Source: Escherichia coli (GTDB lineage Bacteria; Pseudomonadota; Gammaproteobacteria; Enterobacterales; Enterobacteriaceae). From it: a DNA stretch of 64,000 bases. The notes below the pieces were generated by a model. The model did no database searches. It was not told the origin of the DNA and saw only the letters and a program-made list of their open reading frames with translations. Every line of letters starts with the position of its first letter. The first letter of the stretch is position 1. The translations under genes were made by a program, and so were the position numbers. Below, one piece after another: positions 7,711-16,827 of the stretch. Location: assembly GCF_036503815.1 (NCBI RefSeq), contig NZ_AP027764.1, positions 1,178,001 through 1,242,000 on the forward strand, given 5' to 3'.

Positions 7711-8883
7711 TTAGCCAGCGTTAGCTTTTACGATATCGTCGATCAGTTTATTGACAGGTGCCAGGCTGATTTCACGCGCGGTGCTTACCGCTACCGGTGT
7801 GGAACGTACTTTATTTGCCAGTACCTGACCGTCACGGTTAGTGGTATTGACGCTCACCAGCGTGGACAAACCGATACGCAGCGGGTATTGCTCGAGCTGT
7901 TTCTGGTCCAGTTCAATACGAACAGGCAGACGCTGAACGACTTTGATCCAGTTACCGGTGGCGTTTTGCGCCGGAAGCAGCGAGAACGCGCTACCTGTCC
8001 CCATATCCAGACCAACCACTTTACCGGTGTATTTCACATCATCGCCGTAAATATCGGTGGTGATGGTGACCGGCTGACCGATACGCATATTGGCAATCTG
8101 CGTTTCTTTAAAGTTGGCATCCACCCACATATTGGTGGCTGGAACGACCGCCATCAGCGGCGTCGTTGGGCTAATTTGCGCGCCAGGCTGTACTGCGCGG
8201 CGGGAGACATAACCGGTCATCGGGCTGACAATACGGGTACGCTCCAGCGCCAGCCAGGCGTTACGTACTTCGGTGGCAGCCTGTTGCACGGCAGGCTGAT
8301 CTTCCAGTTTAGTCCCCAGAATCATCGCCTGATTGGCATTGTATTGTTGAATGGCGACATCCAATTGCGCCTGGGCACTGGTCACCGCGTCGCGGGCGTG
8401 TTGCAGCTCTTCGCGACCAATCAGGTTGGCATTGCCCAGCGGCACACGGCGGTTGTAGTCGCTTTGTGCTTTCGCGAGGGCGATTTTTTGCACCTCAATA
8501 TTCGCCTGCAACTGTTTGCTGTTAATCATCAGCTGGTGAGTTTGGCGAACGCTTGAAGCCAGTGCAGTTTTGGCTTTTTCAAACGCCTGGCGAGCATCTG
8601 TCGGGTCGAGAGTGACCAGCACATCGCCTTCTTTTACAAAATCGGTGTTATCGGCCCAGACTTTCGTCACGCTGCCAGACACCTGAGACATAATTTGAAT
8701 CTGATTCCCTGCCACGTATGCGTCATCGGTTTCTTCGAAATGACGCAGTACCAAAAACCAATAAATCCCTATCGCTACGGCAATAATTATAAAGAGCAAG
8801 GTGAGAAGGAGGAGCAGACGCTTACGTTTGCCGCTCTTCTTTACCGGTTGCTGCGGGGTTTGAGTCTCCGCATTTGCGCTCAT
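7711..8883 (-). CDS. emrA: Multidrug efflux periplasmic adaptor EmrA
   Basis: A 390-residue membrane fusion protein. A short cytosolic tail and one TM helix (about residues 22-46) are followed by a lipoyl-like barrel split by a long alpha-helical hairpin (about 95-205) and beta-barrel domains. It links EmrB to TolC. The start MSANAETQTP is chosen over a frame four codons longer because it gives the K-12 length. It follows mprA in the operon after a 126-base gap containing a hairpin. Confidence 0.97.
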   Translation of the reverse strand: MSANAETQTPQQPVKKSGKRKRLLLLLTLLFIIIAVAIGIYWFLVLRHFEETDDAYVAGNQIQIMSQVSGSVTKVWADNTDFVKEGDVLVTLDPTDARQAFEKAKTALASSVRQTHQLMINSKQLQANIEVQKIALAKAQSDYNRRVPLGNANLIGREELQHARDAVTSAQAQLDVAIQQYNANQAMILGTKLEDQPAVQQAATEVRNAWLALERTRIVSPMTGYVSRRAVQPGAQISPTTPLMAVVPATNMWVDANFKETQIANMRIGQPVTITTDIYGDDVKYTGKVVGLDMGTGSAFSLLPAQNATGNWIKVVQRLPVRIELDQKQLEQYPLRIGLSTLVSVNTTNRDGQVLANKVRSTPVAVSTAREISLAPVNKLIDDIVKANAG

Positions 8884-8933
8884 ATTGTTCTCCACGATCT
8901 TCTTAACTCATCGGCTGAGCCGACCTGCTTGCC

Positions 8934-8962
8934 AAAAAGGCCAGCATGTTGCGATGCTGGCC
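8934..8962 (-). terminator. Hairpin with T-run between mprA and emrA
   Basis: On the minus strand the stem GGCCAGCAT/ATGCTGGCC is followed by five T, upstream of emrA. It has the form of an intrinsic terminator inside the operon, so it probably gives partial termination and sets the ratio of repressor to pump. Confidence 0.65.
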
Positions 8963-9009
8963 AGTCATTTTTTCTGTTATAAATCTGGATTTTTGAGCGA
9001 GATGACGCG

Positions 9010-9540
9010 TTAGCTCATCGCTTCGAGAACCACACCGTCTTGTTCCATCTGGTCGAGACGGGAGAGCAATTTGCGGGTGATTTGCTCGAGCTGATCTTTT
9101 TCTGTTGTGCTGAGCGCGGACCAGAGTTGATGCAGGCAATTATGCTGCGGTGGTAAAACTTCGCGCAAAAACTCGTGACCTTTTTCCGTTAATTGCAGAT
9201 GCAGGCAGCGGCGATCGTTATCGCTTTCACGACGTTCGATCCAACCGCGTTTTTCCAGTTCATCGGCAATACGCGTCGCGTTGGTACGGGATGATCCAAG
9301 AGCACAACTCAATTCAGAAGGCTGAATACTGTGGTTTTCCTGAGACTCCAGCGTAATCAACGCCATAAACAACGTCTCGTTAATCCCCTGAGCCTTCAGC
9401 ATTTTATTGCGGTTCTCCAGCAGCTTGCTTTGCATGTGCATGCAAAGACGAGTCAGAAGGATCTCCTGATAAGGAAAATCTTCGTGGCGGCTGGCGCGAA
9501 ATTTTAGCATTTGTTCAATGGGCGTAAACGAACTATCCAT
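9010..9540 (-). CDS. mprA: MarR-family repressor MprA (EmrR)
   Basis: A 176-residue winged-helix MarR-type repressor of emrAB and of its own promoter. It releases DNA on binding uncouplers or salicylate. The recognition region ([25 protein letters not shown]) and the wing with DNDRR are intact, and length equals E. coli EmrR. It is the first gene of mprA-emrA-emrB; the operon promoter and operator should lie in the 90 bases upstream (9541-9630). Confidence 0.97.
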
Positions 9541-9630
9541 TTGGGTATGACCTCATTAATTTCAGCCGATATAGTAACGACAGTGACAAATAAAGTAAAT
9601 GTATTGTTTTAGAAAAATGATTCTTGTGGG

Positions 9631-9966
9631 TTATATAATCGCCATCACTTTCCAGGCGAGCCCATAGGCCAGCGCACTAAGCAGTGTTGGGATGATAATG
9701 CTGCGTGTTTTATAGAAACTGGCACCCAGTACCGCGAAGCCGACCAGAGTGGGCACGAAACGGCGTATATCGTGCATCACTTCTGGTGCGGTAGAGACAA
9801 CCAGCAGAGCGCATATCGAGGCGATGCCAATGGTGTCGAGCAAAATACCTACCGCGCCACGTTTGGTTGGGCGGGCATTACCCACACGCAGGCGCAGCGG
9901 CAAATAGCGGAAGCAATAATTCGCCGCGCCAACCAGTAACCCAAGCAGCAGAACCTCATAGCTCAT
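9631..9966 (-). CDS. ygaH: Branched-chain amino acid export subunit YgaH (AzlD-like)
   Basis: A 111-residue hydrophobic protein with about four TM helices, the small partner of YgaZ. The YgaZH pair exports valine and relates to AzlCD. Its start overlaps the ygaZ stop by 11 bases, as expected for obligate partners made together. Confidence 0.94.
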   Translation of the reverse strand: MSYEVLLLGLLVGAANYCFRYLPLRLRVGNARPTKRGAVGILLDTIGIASICALLVVSTAPEVMHDIRRFVPTLVGFAVLGASFYKTRSIIIPTLLSALAYGLAWKVMAII

Positions 9967-10693
9967 CGGGCGCTCCTTGCCAGAATGCCTGGATTAACGC
10001 AGTGAGGCAGCCACAGACAATGCCTGCCAGAATGGCGACGGGAATAGAAAATAGCGTTACGCCTGCAAGGGCACCAACTAACGCTGCGGTAACGCAAAGA
10101 GATTGTTTGCGCTGGAAAGAGGCGAGCAGGAAACTCATAAAGAGTGCCGGAAGCATAAAACCTAATGCTGCTTCAACGGCGGGATATCCTTGCAGCAAGC
10201 CGCTGCCGGAGAATGCCCCTATTACCGTACCAAATACCCACGATGACCATGAACTGAAGGCAATGCCGATCATCCAGTTCTCGCTCCAGCGGCGATTATT
10301 GCGTACCAGTTTTGCGGTTGCGGCGGCAAAAACCTCATCCGTCAGGCCAAACGCCCACAGGGCGGTTTTCGATTTTTGCAGACGCTGAATAATACGGCTA
10401 CGCAGTGACGGGCCATACAAAACATGGCGAACATCCATTGCCATGACGGTCAGTGCAGCAACCCACAAACTACTCCCGGCTGCCAGCATCGCGGTAATGA
10501 CGAACTGGCTCGCGCCTGCATAAATGATGCAGGAGAAAAAAACGCTTTCGAGAGGAGAGAATCCCAGACGGGTCGCATTCAGACCGAACGCAAAGGCCAC
10601 CGGAATATAACTAATAACAATCGGTAAACTGTCTTTGCATCCTTCCATGAAGGTCGCCGAACCAGGAGCAGGCTGTGGAGTAGGGCTTTCCAT
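9956..10693 (-). CDS. ygaZ: Valine exporter large subunit YgaZ (AzlC family)
   Basis: A 245-residue inner-membrane AzlC-type protein with several TM helices. It works with YgaH to export L-valine (Lrp-regulated in K-12). The family's opening segment is recognisable (MEGCKDSLPIVISYIPVAF). It is first in a two-gene operon, with about 120 bases to the ygaY stop. Confidence 0.95.
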   Translation of the reverse strand: MESPTPQPAPGSATFMEGCKDSLPIVISYIPVAFAFGLNATRLGFSPLESVFFSCIIYAGASQFVITAMLAAGSSLWVAALTVMAMDVRHVLYGPSLRSRIIQRLQKSKTALWAFGLTDEVFAAATAKLVRNNRRWSENWMIGIAFSSWSSWVFGTVIGAFSGSGLLQGYPAVEAALGFMLPALFMSFLLASFQRKQSLCVTAALVGALAGVTLFSIPVAILAGIVCGCLTALIQAFWQGAPDEL

Positions 10694-10816
10694 AGAGTGT
10701 ACGCTTAACGATTGTTAATATTATAAATAGACTGAATGAATATCTTAACCTTATCAGACTGATGGGCTTCTTAACACCCTTATAAGTGTAAAGCCACGAA
10801 AACGGTTGCTGATTGC

Positions 10817-12001
10817 TTAATTTGCGGCTTCCTGACGATGAAAACCTCGCCACCAGACCAGTAAGTTAACCAGGGCAATCGTCGCGCCAGCCAGACAAAC
10901 GCCAGCCCAACCGCCATGTTGCCAGGCTGAGGCTGAAATTAGCGAACCGGCGGCACCGCCAATGAAGTAGCTGGTCATGTAACCTGCGGTCAGGCGATTA
11001 CGCGCATCAGGGTGTATTCGATAAATTACCGTCTGGTTAGTGATATGCACGCCCTGCACGGTGAGATCCAGCACCAGGATGCCGATAATCAAGGCCAGTA
11101 CGGAAGTGTGACCAAACCAGATCGCCAGCCATGAAAGTAACAGCAGCAGCAGGCCGAAAGTTGTGGTGAGGTGTGATTTGCCCTTATCGGCAAAACCGCC
11201 CGCCGGACGAGCGCCTAACGCTCCGGCAGCTCCCGCGAGTCCAAACAGACCAATTACGCCATCGCTGTAATTAAAAGGCGGAGCGGCGAGCAAAAAGGCC
11301 ATTGAGGTCCAGAGAATGCTGAAGTTGGCAAAGGTCAGGCAGCCCAGCAACGCGCGGGTGCGCAGAATTTTATCGCTGATAAACATGCTGAAAACGGAAC
11401 CAAGCAACTGTGGGTAGTTGAGGTGGGTTTCTGATTTCATTTGTGGCAGACCACGCCATAATGCCAGCGCCATCAGTGCCATTAACACCGAGGCAACCCA
11501 AAAGACGGTGCGCCAGCCGCCGAGGTTTGCCAGCAAACCGGCAACGGTTCGTGCCAGCAAGATCCCCAACAGCAGCCCGCTCATAATGGTGCCGACCACT
11601 TTGCCGCGTTTGTCCGGTGAAGCCAGCGTCGCTGCCAGCGGAACCAGAATTTGTGCCACGACCGAGAATAAACCGGTTAATGCCGTACCGAGGATCATCA
11701 TCGCCAGCGACTGACTGCTGGCGGTAATCAACATACCGCCCGCTGCCAGTAAGGTCATCGAGACAATCAGGCGGCGGCGTTCAAACACATCACCGAGGGG
11801 AACAAGAAACAGCAGACCTGCGGCATAGCCCAACTGCGCGGCGGTAACAATAAAGCCCGCCGAACTGGCGGAAAGGGAAAAGTTACGCGCGATGGTGTCG
11901 AGTAATGGCTGGGCGTAATAGTTACTGGCTACCGCCAGACCGGTGGCGATAGACATCAGCACGATCAGTGCCGGGCTAAGCTCATGATTAGGTTTAGTCA
12001 T
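10817..12001 (-). CDS. ygaY: MFS transporter YgaY, intact
   Basis: A 394-residue, 12-TM major facilitator superfamily protein of the drug/sugar-efflux type. It has the loop 2-3 motif GDVFERRRL and a full C-terminal half. As I recall, ygaY is annotated as a pseudogene in K-12; here the frame is open from start to stop. The substrate is unknown. It has its own upstream space before the proX terminus. Confidence 0.9.
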   Translation of the reverse strand: MTKPNHELSPALIVLMSIATGLAVASNYYAQPLLDTIARNFSLSASSAGFIVTAAQLGYAAGLLFLVPLGDVFERRRLIVSMTLLAAGGMLITASSQSLAMMILGTALTGLFSVVAQILVPLAATLASPDKRGKVVGTIMSGLLLGILLARTVAGLLANLGGWRTVFWVASVLMALMALALWRGLPQMKSETHLNYPQLLGSVFSMFISDKILRTRALLGCLTFANFSILWTSMAFLLAAPPFNYSDGVIGLFGLAGAAGALGARPAGGFADKGKSHLTTTFGLLLLLLSWLAIWFGHTSVLALIIGILVLDLTVQGVHITNQTVIYRIHPDARNRLTAGYMTSYFIGGAAGSLISASAWQHGGWAGVCLAGATIALVNLLVWWRGFHRQEAAN

Positions 12002-12102
12002 TATTTTTGTTCATCAGGTGATGATTAAGCTGGAAATCAATAATAGCGGATGTTGATGAATATGGGATGAAAGATAGATTGTTGAAATGTGCGGTGTGGT
12101 TT

Positions 12103-12182
12103 GTAGGCATGATAAGACGCGGCCGCATCGCATCAGGCATTGTGTACAGAGCGGCGGATGAGGCAAAAGCGCCTTATCCGCC
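12103..12182. repeat. REP/BIME element
   Basis: Inverted REP-like sequences (gcggatgaggcaaaagcg, gccttatccgcc and a partial partner, cgcatcaggcat) lie between the ygaY start and the proX stop. Such elements at operon ends stabilise mRNA 3' ends and bind gyrase or IHF. Confidence 0.8.
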
Positions 12183-12192
12183 CGAATAAAAA

Positions 12193-13185
12193 TTACTTCT
12201 GCGCTGCCAGCGCCTCATTCACCCAGCCATCGAACTGCTGCTGGTGGGCTTTGATCCAGCCATCAACGTGGCCCTGAATATCGCCTTCTGAGGCTTTGCC
12301 GTCATGCATAATGGCGTTCTGGGCGTTAATATCTGCCACTGGTAACTGCATAATGGCAAACAGTTTCGCTGCTGCCGGGTTTTTCTCGGCCCAGGCTTTG
12401 TTGGCAACGATATGCATGGTACTGACCGGGAAGCCGTAATTCGCGCCATTCGGCAGTTTGGTATCGGCATTTTTATCGCCCGGCAGTGCGGAGAACGGCA
12501 CCTGCAACCAGACCACATCTTTCCCCGGTTTCAGTTCGTTACTCACCCAGTACGGCGTCCAGGTGTAGTAAAACACCGGCTTACCCTCTTTGTAACGACT
12601 GATGGTGTCAGCCATCATCGCTGCGTAGTTCCCCTGATTATGCGTCACGGTATTGGTCAGTCCATACGCGGCAAGCTGGTGGTTGATCGCACCTTCGCAG
12701 CCCCAGCCTGGGTTACAGCCGGTTAAATCCGCTTTACCGTCGCCGTTGGTATCGAACAGTTTGGCGATCTTCGGATCTTTCAGTTGCGCGATGTTGGTAA
12801 TTTTATACTGGTCGGCGGTTTTCTTATCGATCAGGTAACCCTGTGCCGCGCCGTTAACAAATACTCCTTCACGATAAAATTTCTTATCGCCACCGGCAGC
12901 TTCGTACATGTTGTCATGCAGTGGCGTCCAGTTCACGGCGGTGAAGGTTGCATCGCCGGAAGCAAGCGAGGTGTAGCCAACGTTGTAATCCACTTCGCTG
13001 GGTTTATTGACGGTATAACCTAATTTCTCCAGTGCACGACTGACCAGCAGCGTCTGGAAGGTTTCTTCAGTGATGGTGCTCTGAACTGGATTAACAGTAA
13101 TGCCTTTGCCCGGCAGATCGGCAGCAAAAGTTTGTGTAGAGATAAGCGTGGCAAACGCTGTCGCAAAAAGTACGCTATGTCGCAT
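12193..13185 (-). CDS. proX: Glycine betaine-binding periplasmic protein ProX
   Basis: A 330-residue secreted substrate-binding protein of the ProU ABC importer. The start at MRHSVLFATAF gives a classic signal peptide, with cleavage before ADLPGKG, and the K-12 length; a longer frame exists upstream but has no support. ProX traps glycine betaine and proline betaine in an aromatic cage and delivers them to ProVW during osmotic stress. It is last in proVWX. Confidence 0.97.
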   Translation of the reverse strand: MRHSVLFATAFATLISTQTFAADLPGKGITVNPVQSTITEETFQTLLVSRALEKLGYTVNKPSEVDYNVGYTSLASGDATFTAVNWTPLHDNMYEAAGGDKKFYREGVFVNGAAQGYLIDKKTADQYKITNIAQLKDPKIAKLFDTNGDGKADLTGCNPGWGCEGAINHQLAAYGLTNTVTHNQGNYAAMMADTISRYKEGKPVFYYTWTPYWVSNELKPGKDVVWLQVPFSALPGDKNADTKLPNGANYGFPVSTMHIVANKAWAEKNPAAAKLFAIMQLPVADINAQNAIMHDGKASEGDIQGHVDGWIKAHQQQFDGWVNEALAAQK

Positions 13186-13242
13186 TGTTATTCCTTTTTT
13201 TGGCAGGGTGATAATGCCCGGCGTCACCGGGCAAGTGCAGAG

Positions 13243-14307
13243 TTACTTAATGAATGGGCGGGTCAGCAGACCGACAGGGCCAGTGGTGTACCAGCGACGG
13301 TTGCCGCGACTGCGTGAGTCGCGCCCAACGGCCTGCGTCAGGCGGTCGAGGATAATGGCGAGGATCACAATCCCGACGCCGCCAACGGTGGCAAGGCCCA
13401 TATCCAGACGACCGATACCGCGAAGTACCATCTGACCCAGCCCACCGACGGCAATCATCGAGGCAATGACCACCATAGAAAGGGCCAGCATCAGCGTCTG
13501 GTTAACACCCGCCATAATGGTCGGCATCGCCAGCGGTAACTGAACTTTGAACAGCATCTGCCGCGGGCTGGCACCGAATGAGCGCGAGGCTTCAATTAAA
13601 TCCGCCGGAACCTGGTTAATACCAAGAATCGTCAGACGGATAATCGGCGGCAGAGCAAAGATTATAGTCACCACTACGCCCGGCACGTTGCCGATGCCAA
13701 ACAGCATGACGATTGGCACCAGATAAACAAACGCTGGCGTGGTCTGCATGGCATCAAGCAGTGGACGAATAATTTTCGCCGCTCGCGGACTTCTCGCCAG
13801 CCAGATCCCCAACGGCAAACCGATGACGATACAGAACAGCAGGGCGGTTAACACCAGCGCCAGAGTAACCATTGCCTGTGACCAGGCACCGATTGCGCCG
13901 ATGGCAATCAGCGAAACCAGCGTCGCCACGCCCATTCCGACACCGGAAATTTGCCAGGCGATGAGAGCGAAAACGATAATCGCCACCGGCGCGGGCATAC
14001 CCAGCAGCAATTGCTGGAAACCGTTGAGGATGTAATCGACCGGAACGCGCACGCCCTGGAAGACGGGACGGAAATGGGTAACGACCCAGTCGATCCCTTC
14101 AGTGACCCAACTGTCGAGCGGGATCAGCGTTTTATGGAACGGATCGAGAATATTAAAATGTTCGACGTTTGGCGCAGGCGTACTGGTCAGCCAGTCAGCG
14201 CCACCGCCGTCAGTCGGTGCAGTCGCCGGTGTACCCCAGGCGTCTGCGGATTGTGCAGCACTGTCCGCCGCTGGCGTGGTATCCCACGGATTATTTTGAT
14301 CAGCCAT
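13243..14307 (-). CDS. proW: Glycine betaine ABC transporter permease ProW
   Basis: A 354-residue inner-membrane permease with a long hydrophilic N-terminal region (about 100 residues) typical of ProW, then TM helices. The ABC-coupling EAA-like loop appears as DLIEASRSFGASPRQMLFKV. It overlaps the proV stop by eight bases. Confidence 0.97.
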   Translation of the reverse strand: MADQNNPWDTTPAADSAAQSADAWGTPATAPTDGGGADWLTSTPAPNVEHFNILDPFHKTLIPLDSWVTEGIDWVVTHFRPVFQGVRVPVDYILNGFQQLLLGMPAPVAIIVFALIAWQISGVGMGVATLVSLIAIGAIGAWSQAMVTLALVLTALLFCIVIGLPLGIWLARSPRAAKIIRPLLDAMQTTPAFVYLVPIVMLFGIGNVPGVVVTIIFALPPIIRLTILGINQVPADLIEASRSFGASPRQMLFKVQLPLAMPTIMAGVNQTLMLALSMVVIASMIAVGGLGQMVLRGIGRLDMGLATVGGVGIVILAIILDRLTQAVGRDSRSRGNRRWYTTGPVGLLTRPFIK

Positions 14308-15502
14308 TATTTACCCCCTCACGATCTAAAGCGCGCAGCAGCATTCCTTTCGAAATGATGCCGACATACTGTTGGTCCTCGTCGACCACGGGCACCGCAC
14401 AGGGCGCTTGTCCGACATGAGAGAGCAACTCGCTAAGAGGCGTTTGCGCATCGACTGCTAATGGCGCATCAATCAGCGCCGCATCAAGACCTTGCTGCTG
14501 CGTTAACGCGGTTTTAAGCGAATCGATAGACACTGCACCGACAAATCTATTACCGCGTTCGATAACGTAGCCATATTCGCGATCTTCATCCTGCAATAAT
14601 TTCAGTGCAGAACGCGGGCCGAAGCCGGGGGTTTTACGAATTAAGCCGTTCGGTGTACGACGGGCAATATCTTTTGCACTGAACACCTGGCTAATATCGA
14701 CGCCACGGAAGAAGGTTCGGACATAATCATTCGCCGGATTATTGAGAATTTCATCCGGTGTGCCAACCTGCACCACTTCACCATTTTGCATAATGGCAAT
14801 TCGGTCGCCAATACGCATAGCTTCGTCGAGATCGTGAGAAATAAAGACAATGGTACGTTGATGTTTCGCCTGTAATTTTACCAGCTCATCCTGCATCTCA
14901 GTGCGAATTAATGGATCAAGCGCCGAGAAGGCTTCGTCCATTAATAATATATCCGGATTAATTGCTAATGCGCGTGCTAATCCGACGCGTTGACGCATCC
15001 CACCAGAGAGCTCGTCCGGGTAGCTATGGGCATAATTTTCCAGCCCGACCTGACGCAGTGCATCAAGGGCTTTTTCCCGGCGTTCTTCGGCATTAATTCC
15101 GGCCAATTCCATACCGAATGCAGTATTGTCCAGCACGGTCATATGCGGCATTAAGGCAAAGGACTGGAAGACCATCGCAATCTTTTTTCTGCGCACCTCA
15201 CGGAGTTCGGCGTCGGATATTTTGGCAATATCCACACCATCAATCAGCACTTGCCCGCGGGTGGGTTCAATCAGGCGATTGAGAAGGCGTACCATTGTGG
15301 ATTTACCCGAACCGGATAATCCCATGATGACAAATATCTCGCCTTCTTCAATGGCCAGACTGGCGTCTTTTACGCCAAGCGATAGCCCGGTTTTTTCCAG
15401 AATTTGTTCTTTTGAAAGTCCTTGTTCGATATATTTGAACGCTCGCTGAGGATGCTCGCCAAATATTTTATAGAGATTTTTAATTTCTAATTTAATTGCC
15501 AT
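14300..15502 (-). CDS. proV: Glycine betaine ABC transporter ATPase ProV
   Basis: A 400-residue ATPase of ProU. Walker A is GLSGSGKST, the signature is LSGGMRQR and Walker B is ILLMDEAFSALD. Two C-terminal CBS domains (about 280-395) sense ionic strength in this family. It is the first gene of the osmotically induced proVWX operon, silenced by H-NS at low osmolarity through AT-rich elements around its promoter and start. Confidence 0.98.
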   Translation of the reverse strand: MAIKLEIKNLYKIFGEHPQRAFKYIEQGLSKEQILEKTGLSLGVKDASLAIEEGEIFVIMGLSGSGKSTMVRLLNRLIEPTRGQVLIDGVDIAKISDAELREVRRKKIAMVFQSFALMPHMTVLDNTAFGMELAGINAEERREKALDALRQVGLENYAHSYPDELSGGMRQRVGLARALAINPDILLMDEAFSALDPLIRTEMQDELVKLQAKHQRTIVFISHDLDEAMRIGDRIAIMQNGEVVQVGTPDEILNNPANDYVRTFFRGVDISQVFSAKDIARRTPNGLIRKTPGFGPRSALKLLQDEDREYGYVIERGNRFVGAVSIDSLKTALTQQQGLDAALIDAPLAVDAQTPLSELLSHVGQAPCAVPVVDEDQQYVGIISKGMLLRALDREGVNNG

Positions 15503-15570
15503 GCAATAGAAAGATTCCTGTTATTTGTTTATGTCGATACATTACCCAATGGAAATAGTCACTTTTTTCT

Positions 15571-15598
15571 ACCCTAACATACTGAGAATCTGAGGCAA
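15571..15598 (-). promoter_or_regulatory. proU sigma-70 promoter (P2)
   Basis: On the minus strand TTGCCT, 16 bases, TAGGGT matches the known proU P2 boxes. The flanking DNA (about 15600-15700) is AT-rich, with A/T tracts as expected for the H-NS-bound silencer. Confidence 0.8.
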
Positions 15599-15713
15599 CC
15601 CCTGATGGCAAATGTGGCATGAATATTGATGCGAGCAAATCGCCGGAATTTCCCATGATATAAGGGCTGAGAGCAAATCGAGAAAGTTGATATTTTTTTT
15701 GTCATAGATAGCG

Positions 15714-15744
15714 AAAAAACGCCTGAATATTGTGGTTTCAGGCG
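15714..15744 (-). terminator. nrdHIEF intrinsic terminator
   Basis: On the minus strand the stem CGCCTGAAA-type/TTCAGGCG is followed by six T, about 110 bases after the nrdF stop and upstream of the proU promoter. Confidence 0.8.
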
Positions 15745-15858
15745 AATAATGCAACAGAGTATCAGTGTAGATCACCACAAAATATTTGCGTGATAAAAAG
15801 CTATTTGGCAGGAATTATTTCCCTACTGTGGTTGGTGATATTTTTGAAAATAACACAC

Positions 15859-16818
15859 TCAGAAATTCCAGTCTTCATCTTCTGTTTCGACCGCTTTTCC
15901 CATCACATATGAAGAGCCTGAACCGGAAAAGAAATCGTGATTTTCATCGGCATTCGGCGAAAGCGCGGCGAGGATTGCCGGATTTACTTCCGCCATTTCT
16001 GCGGGAAATAGCGGTTCGTAGCCCAGATTCATCAACGCCTTATTGGCGTTGTAACAGAGAAACGCTTTCACATCGTCAGCCCACGGGGTTTCGGCGTACA
16101 GCTCATCGGTGTATTGCAACTCGTTGTCATAGAGTTCCAGCAACATATCGAAGGCGAAACTCTTCAATTCTTCACGTCGTGCCATGGAGATCTTTTCAAG
16201 GTTTTTCTGATATTTATAGCCGATGTAGTAACCGTGGACTGCTTCATCCCGGATAATCAGACGGATCAGGTCTGCGGTATTAGTTAGCTTTCCGCGGCTG
16301 GAGAAATACATCGGTAGCCAGAAACCGGAATAGAACAAAAATGATTCAAGAAACACACTGGCGATTTTCTTTTTCAGCGGATTATCACCGCGATAATGTT
16401 GCTGAATAATCTGTGCTTTTCGCTGCAACGGCGCGTTTTCTTCACTCCAGGCGTAGGCGGCATCGACATCTTTGGTCTGGCACAGCGTCGAGAAAATCGA
16501 ACTGTAAGAGCGGGCATGAACCGCTTCCATAAAGCTGATATTCGATAAAACCGCCTCTTCATGGGGCGTGAGTGCATCGGGCATCAGTGAAGGCGCGCCG
16601 ATAACATTTTGCAGCGTGTCGAGCAGCGTCAGGCCAGTAAAAACGCGCATCGTCAGTTGTTGTTCTGCGGCACTTAATGTCTGCCACGCAGGAATATCGT
16701 TCGACAGCGGCACCTTTTCTGGTAGCCAGAAATTGCTGGTCAGGCGATTCCACACCTCCAGATCTTTATCGTCAGATATCTTATTCCAGTTGATGGCGCT
16801 GATACGTGAGAGTTTCAT
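15859..16818 (-). CDS. nrdF: Class Ib ribonucleotide reductase small subunit NrdF
   Basis: A 319-residue subunit carrying the dimanganese-tyrosyl radical cofactor (manganese loaded with NrdI). The metal ligands of the ferritin-like fold lie in helices such as SFMEAVHARSYSSIF and RDEAVHGYYIGYKY. The C-terminal tail that docks to NrdE is acidic and aromatic (ETEDEDWNF). It is last in nrdHIEF, 9 bases after nrdE. Confidence 0.98.
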   Translation of the reverse strand: MKLSRISAINWNKISDDKDLEVWNRLTSNFWLPEKVPLSNDIPAWQTLSAAEQQLTMRVFTGLTLLDTLQNVIGAPSLMPDALTPHEEAVLSNISFMEAVHARSYSSIFSTLCQTKDVDAAYAWSEENAPLQRKAQIIQQHYRGDNPLKKKIASVFLESFLFYSGFWLPMYFSSRGKLTNTADLIRLIIRDEAVHGYYIGYKYQKNLEKISMARREELKSFAFDMLLELYDNELQYTDELYAETPWADDVKAFLCYNANKALMNLGYEPLFPAEMAEVNPAILAALSPNADENHDFFSGSGSSYVMGKAVETEDEDWNF

Positions 16819-16827
16819 AGATATTCC

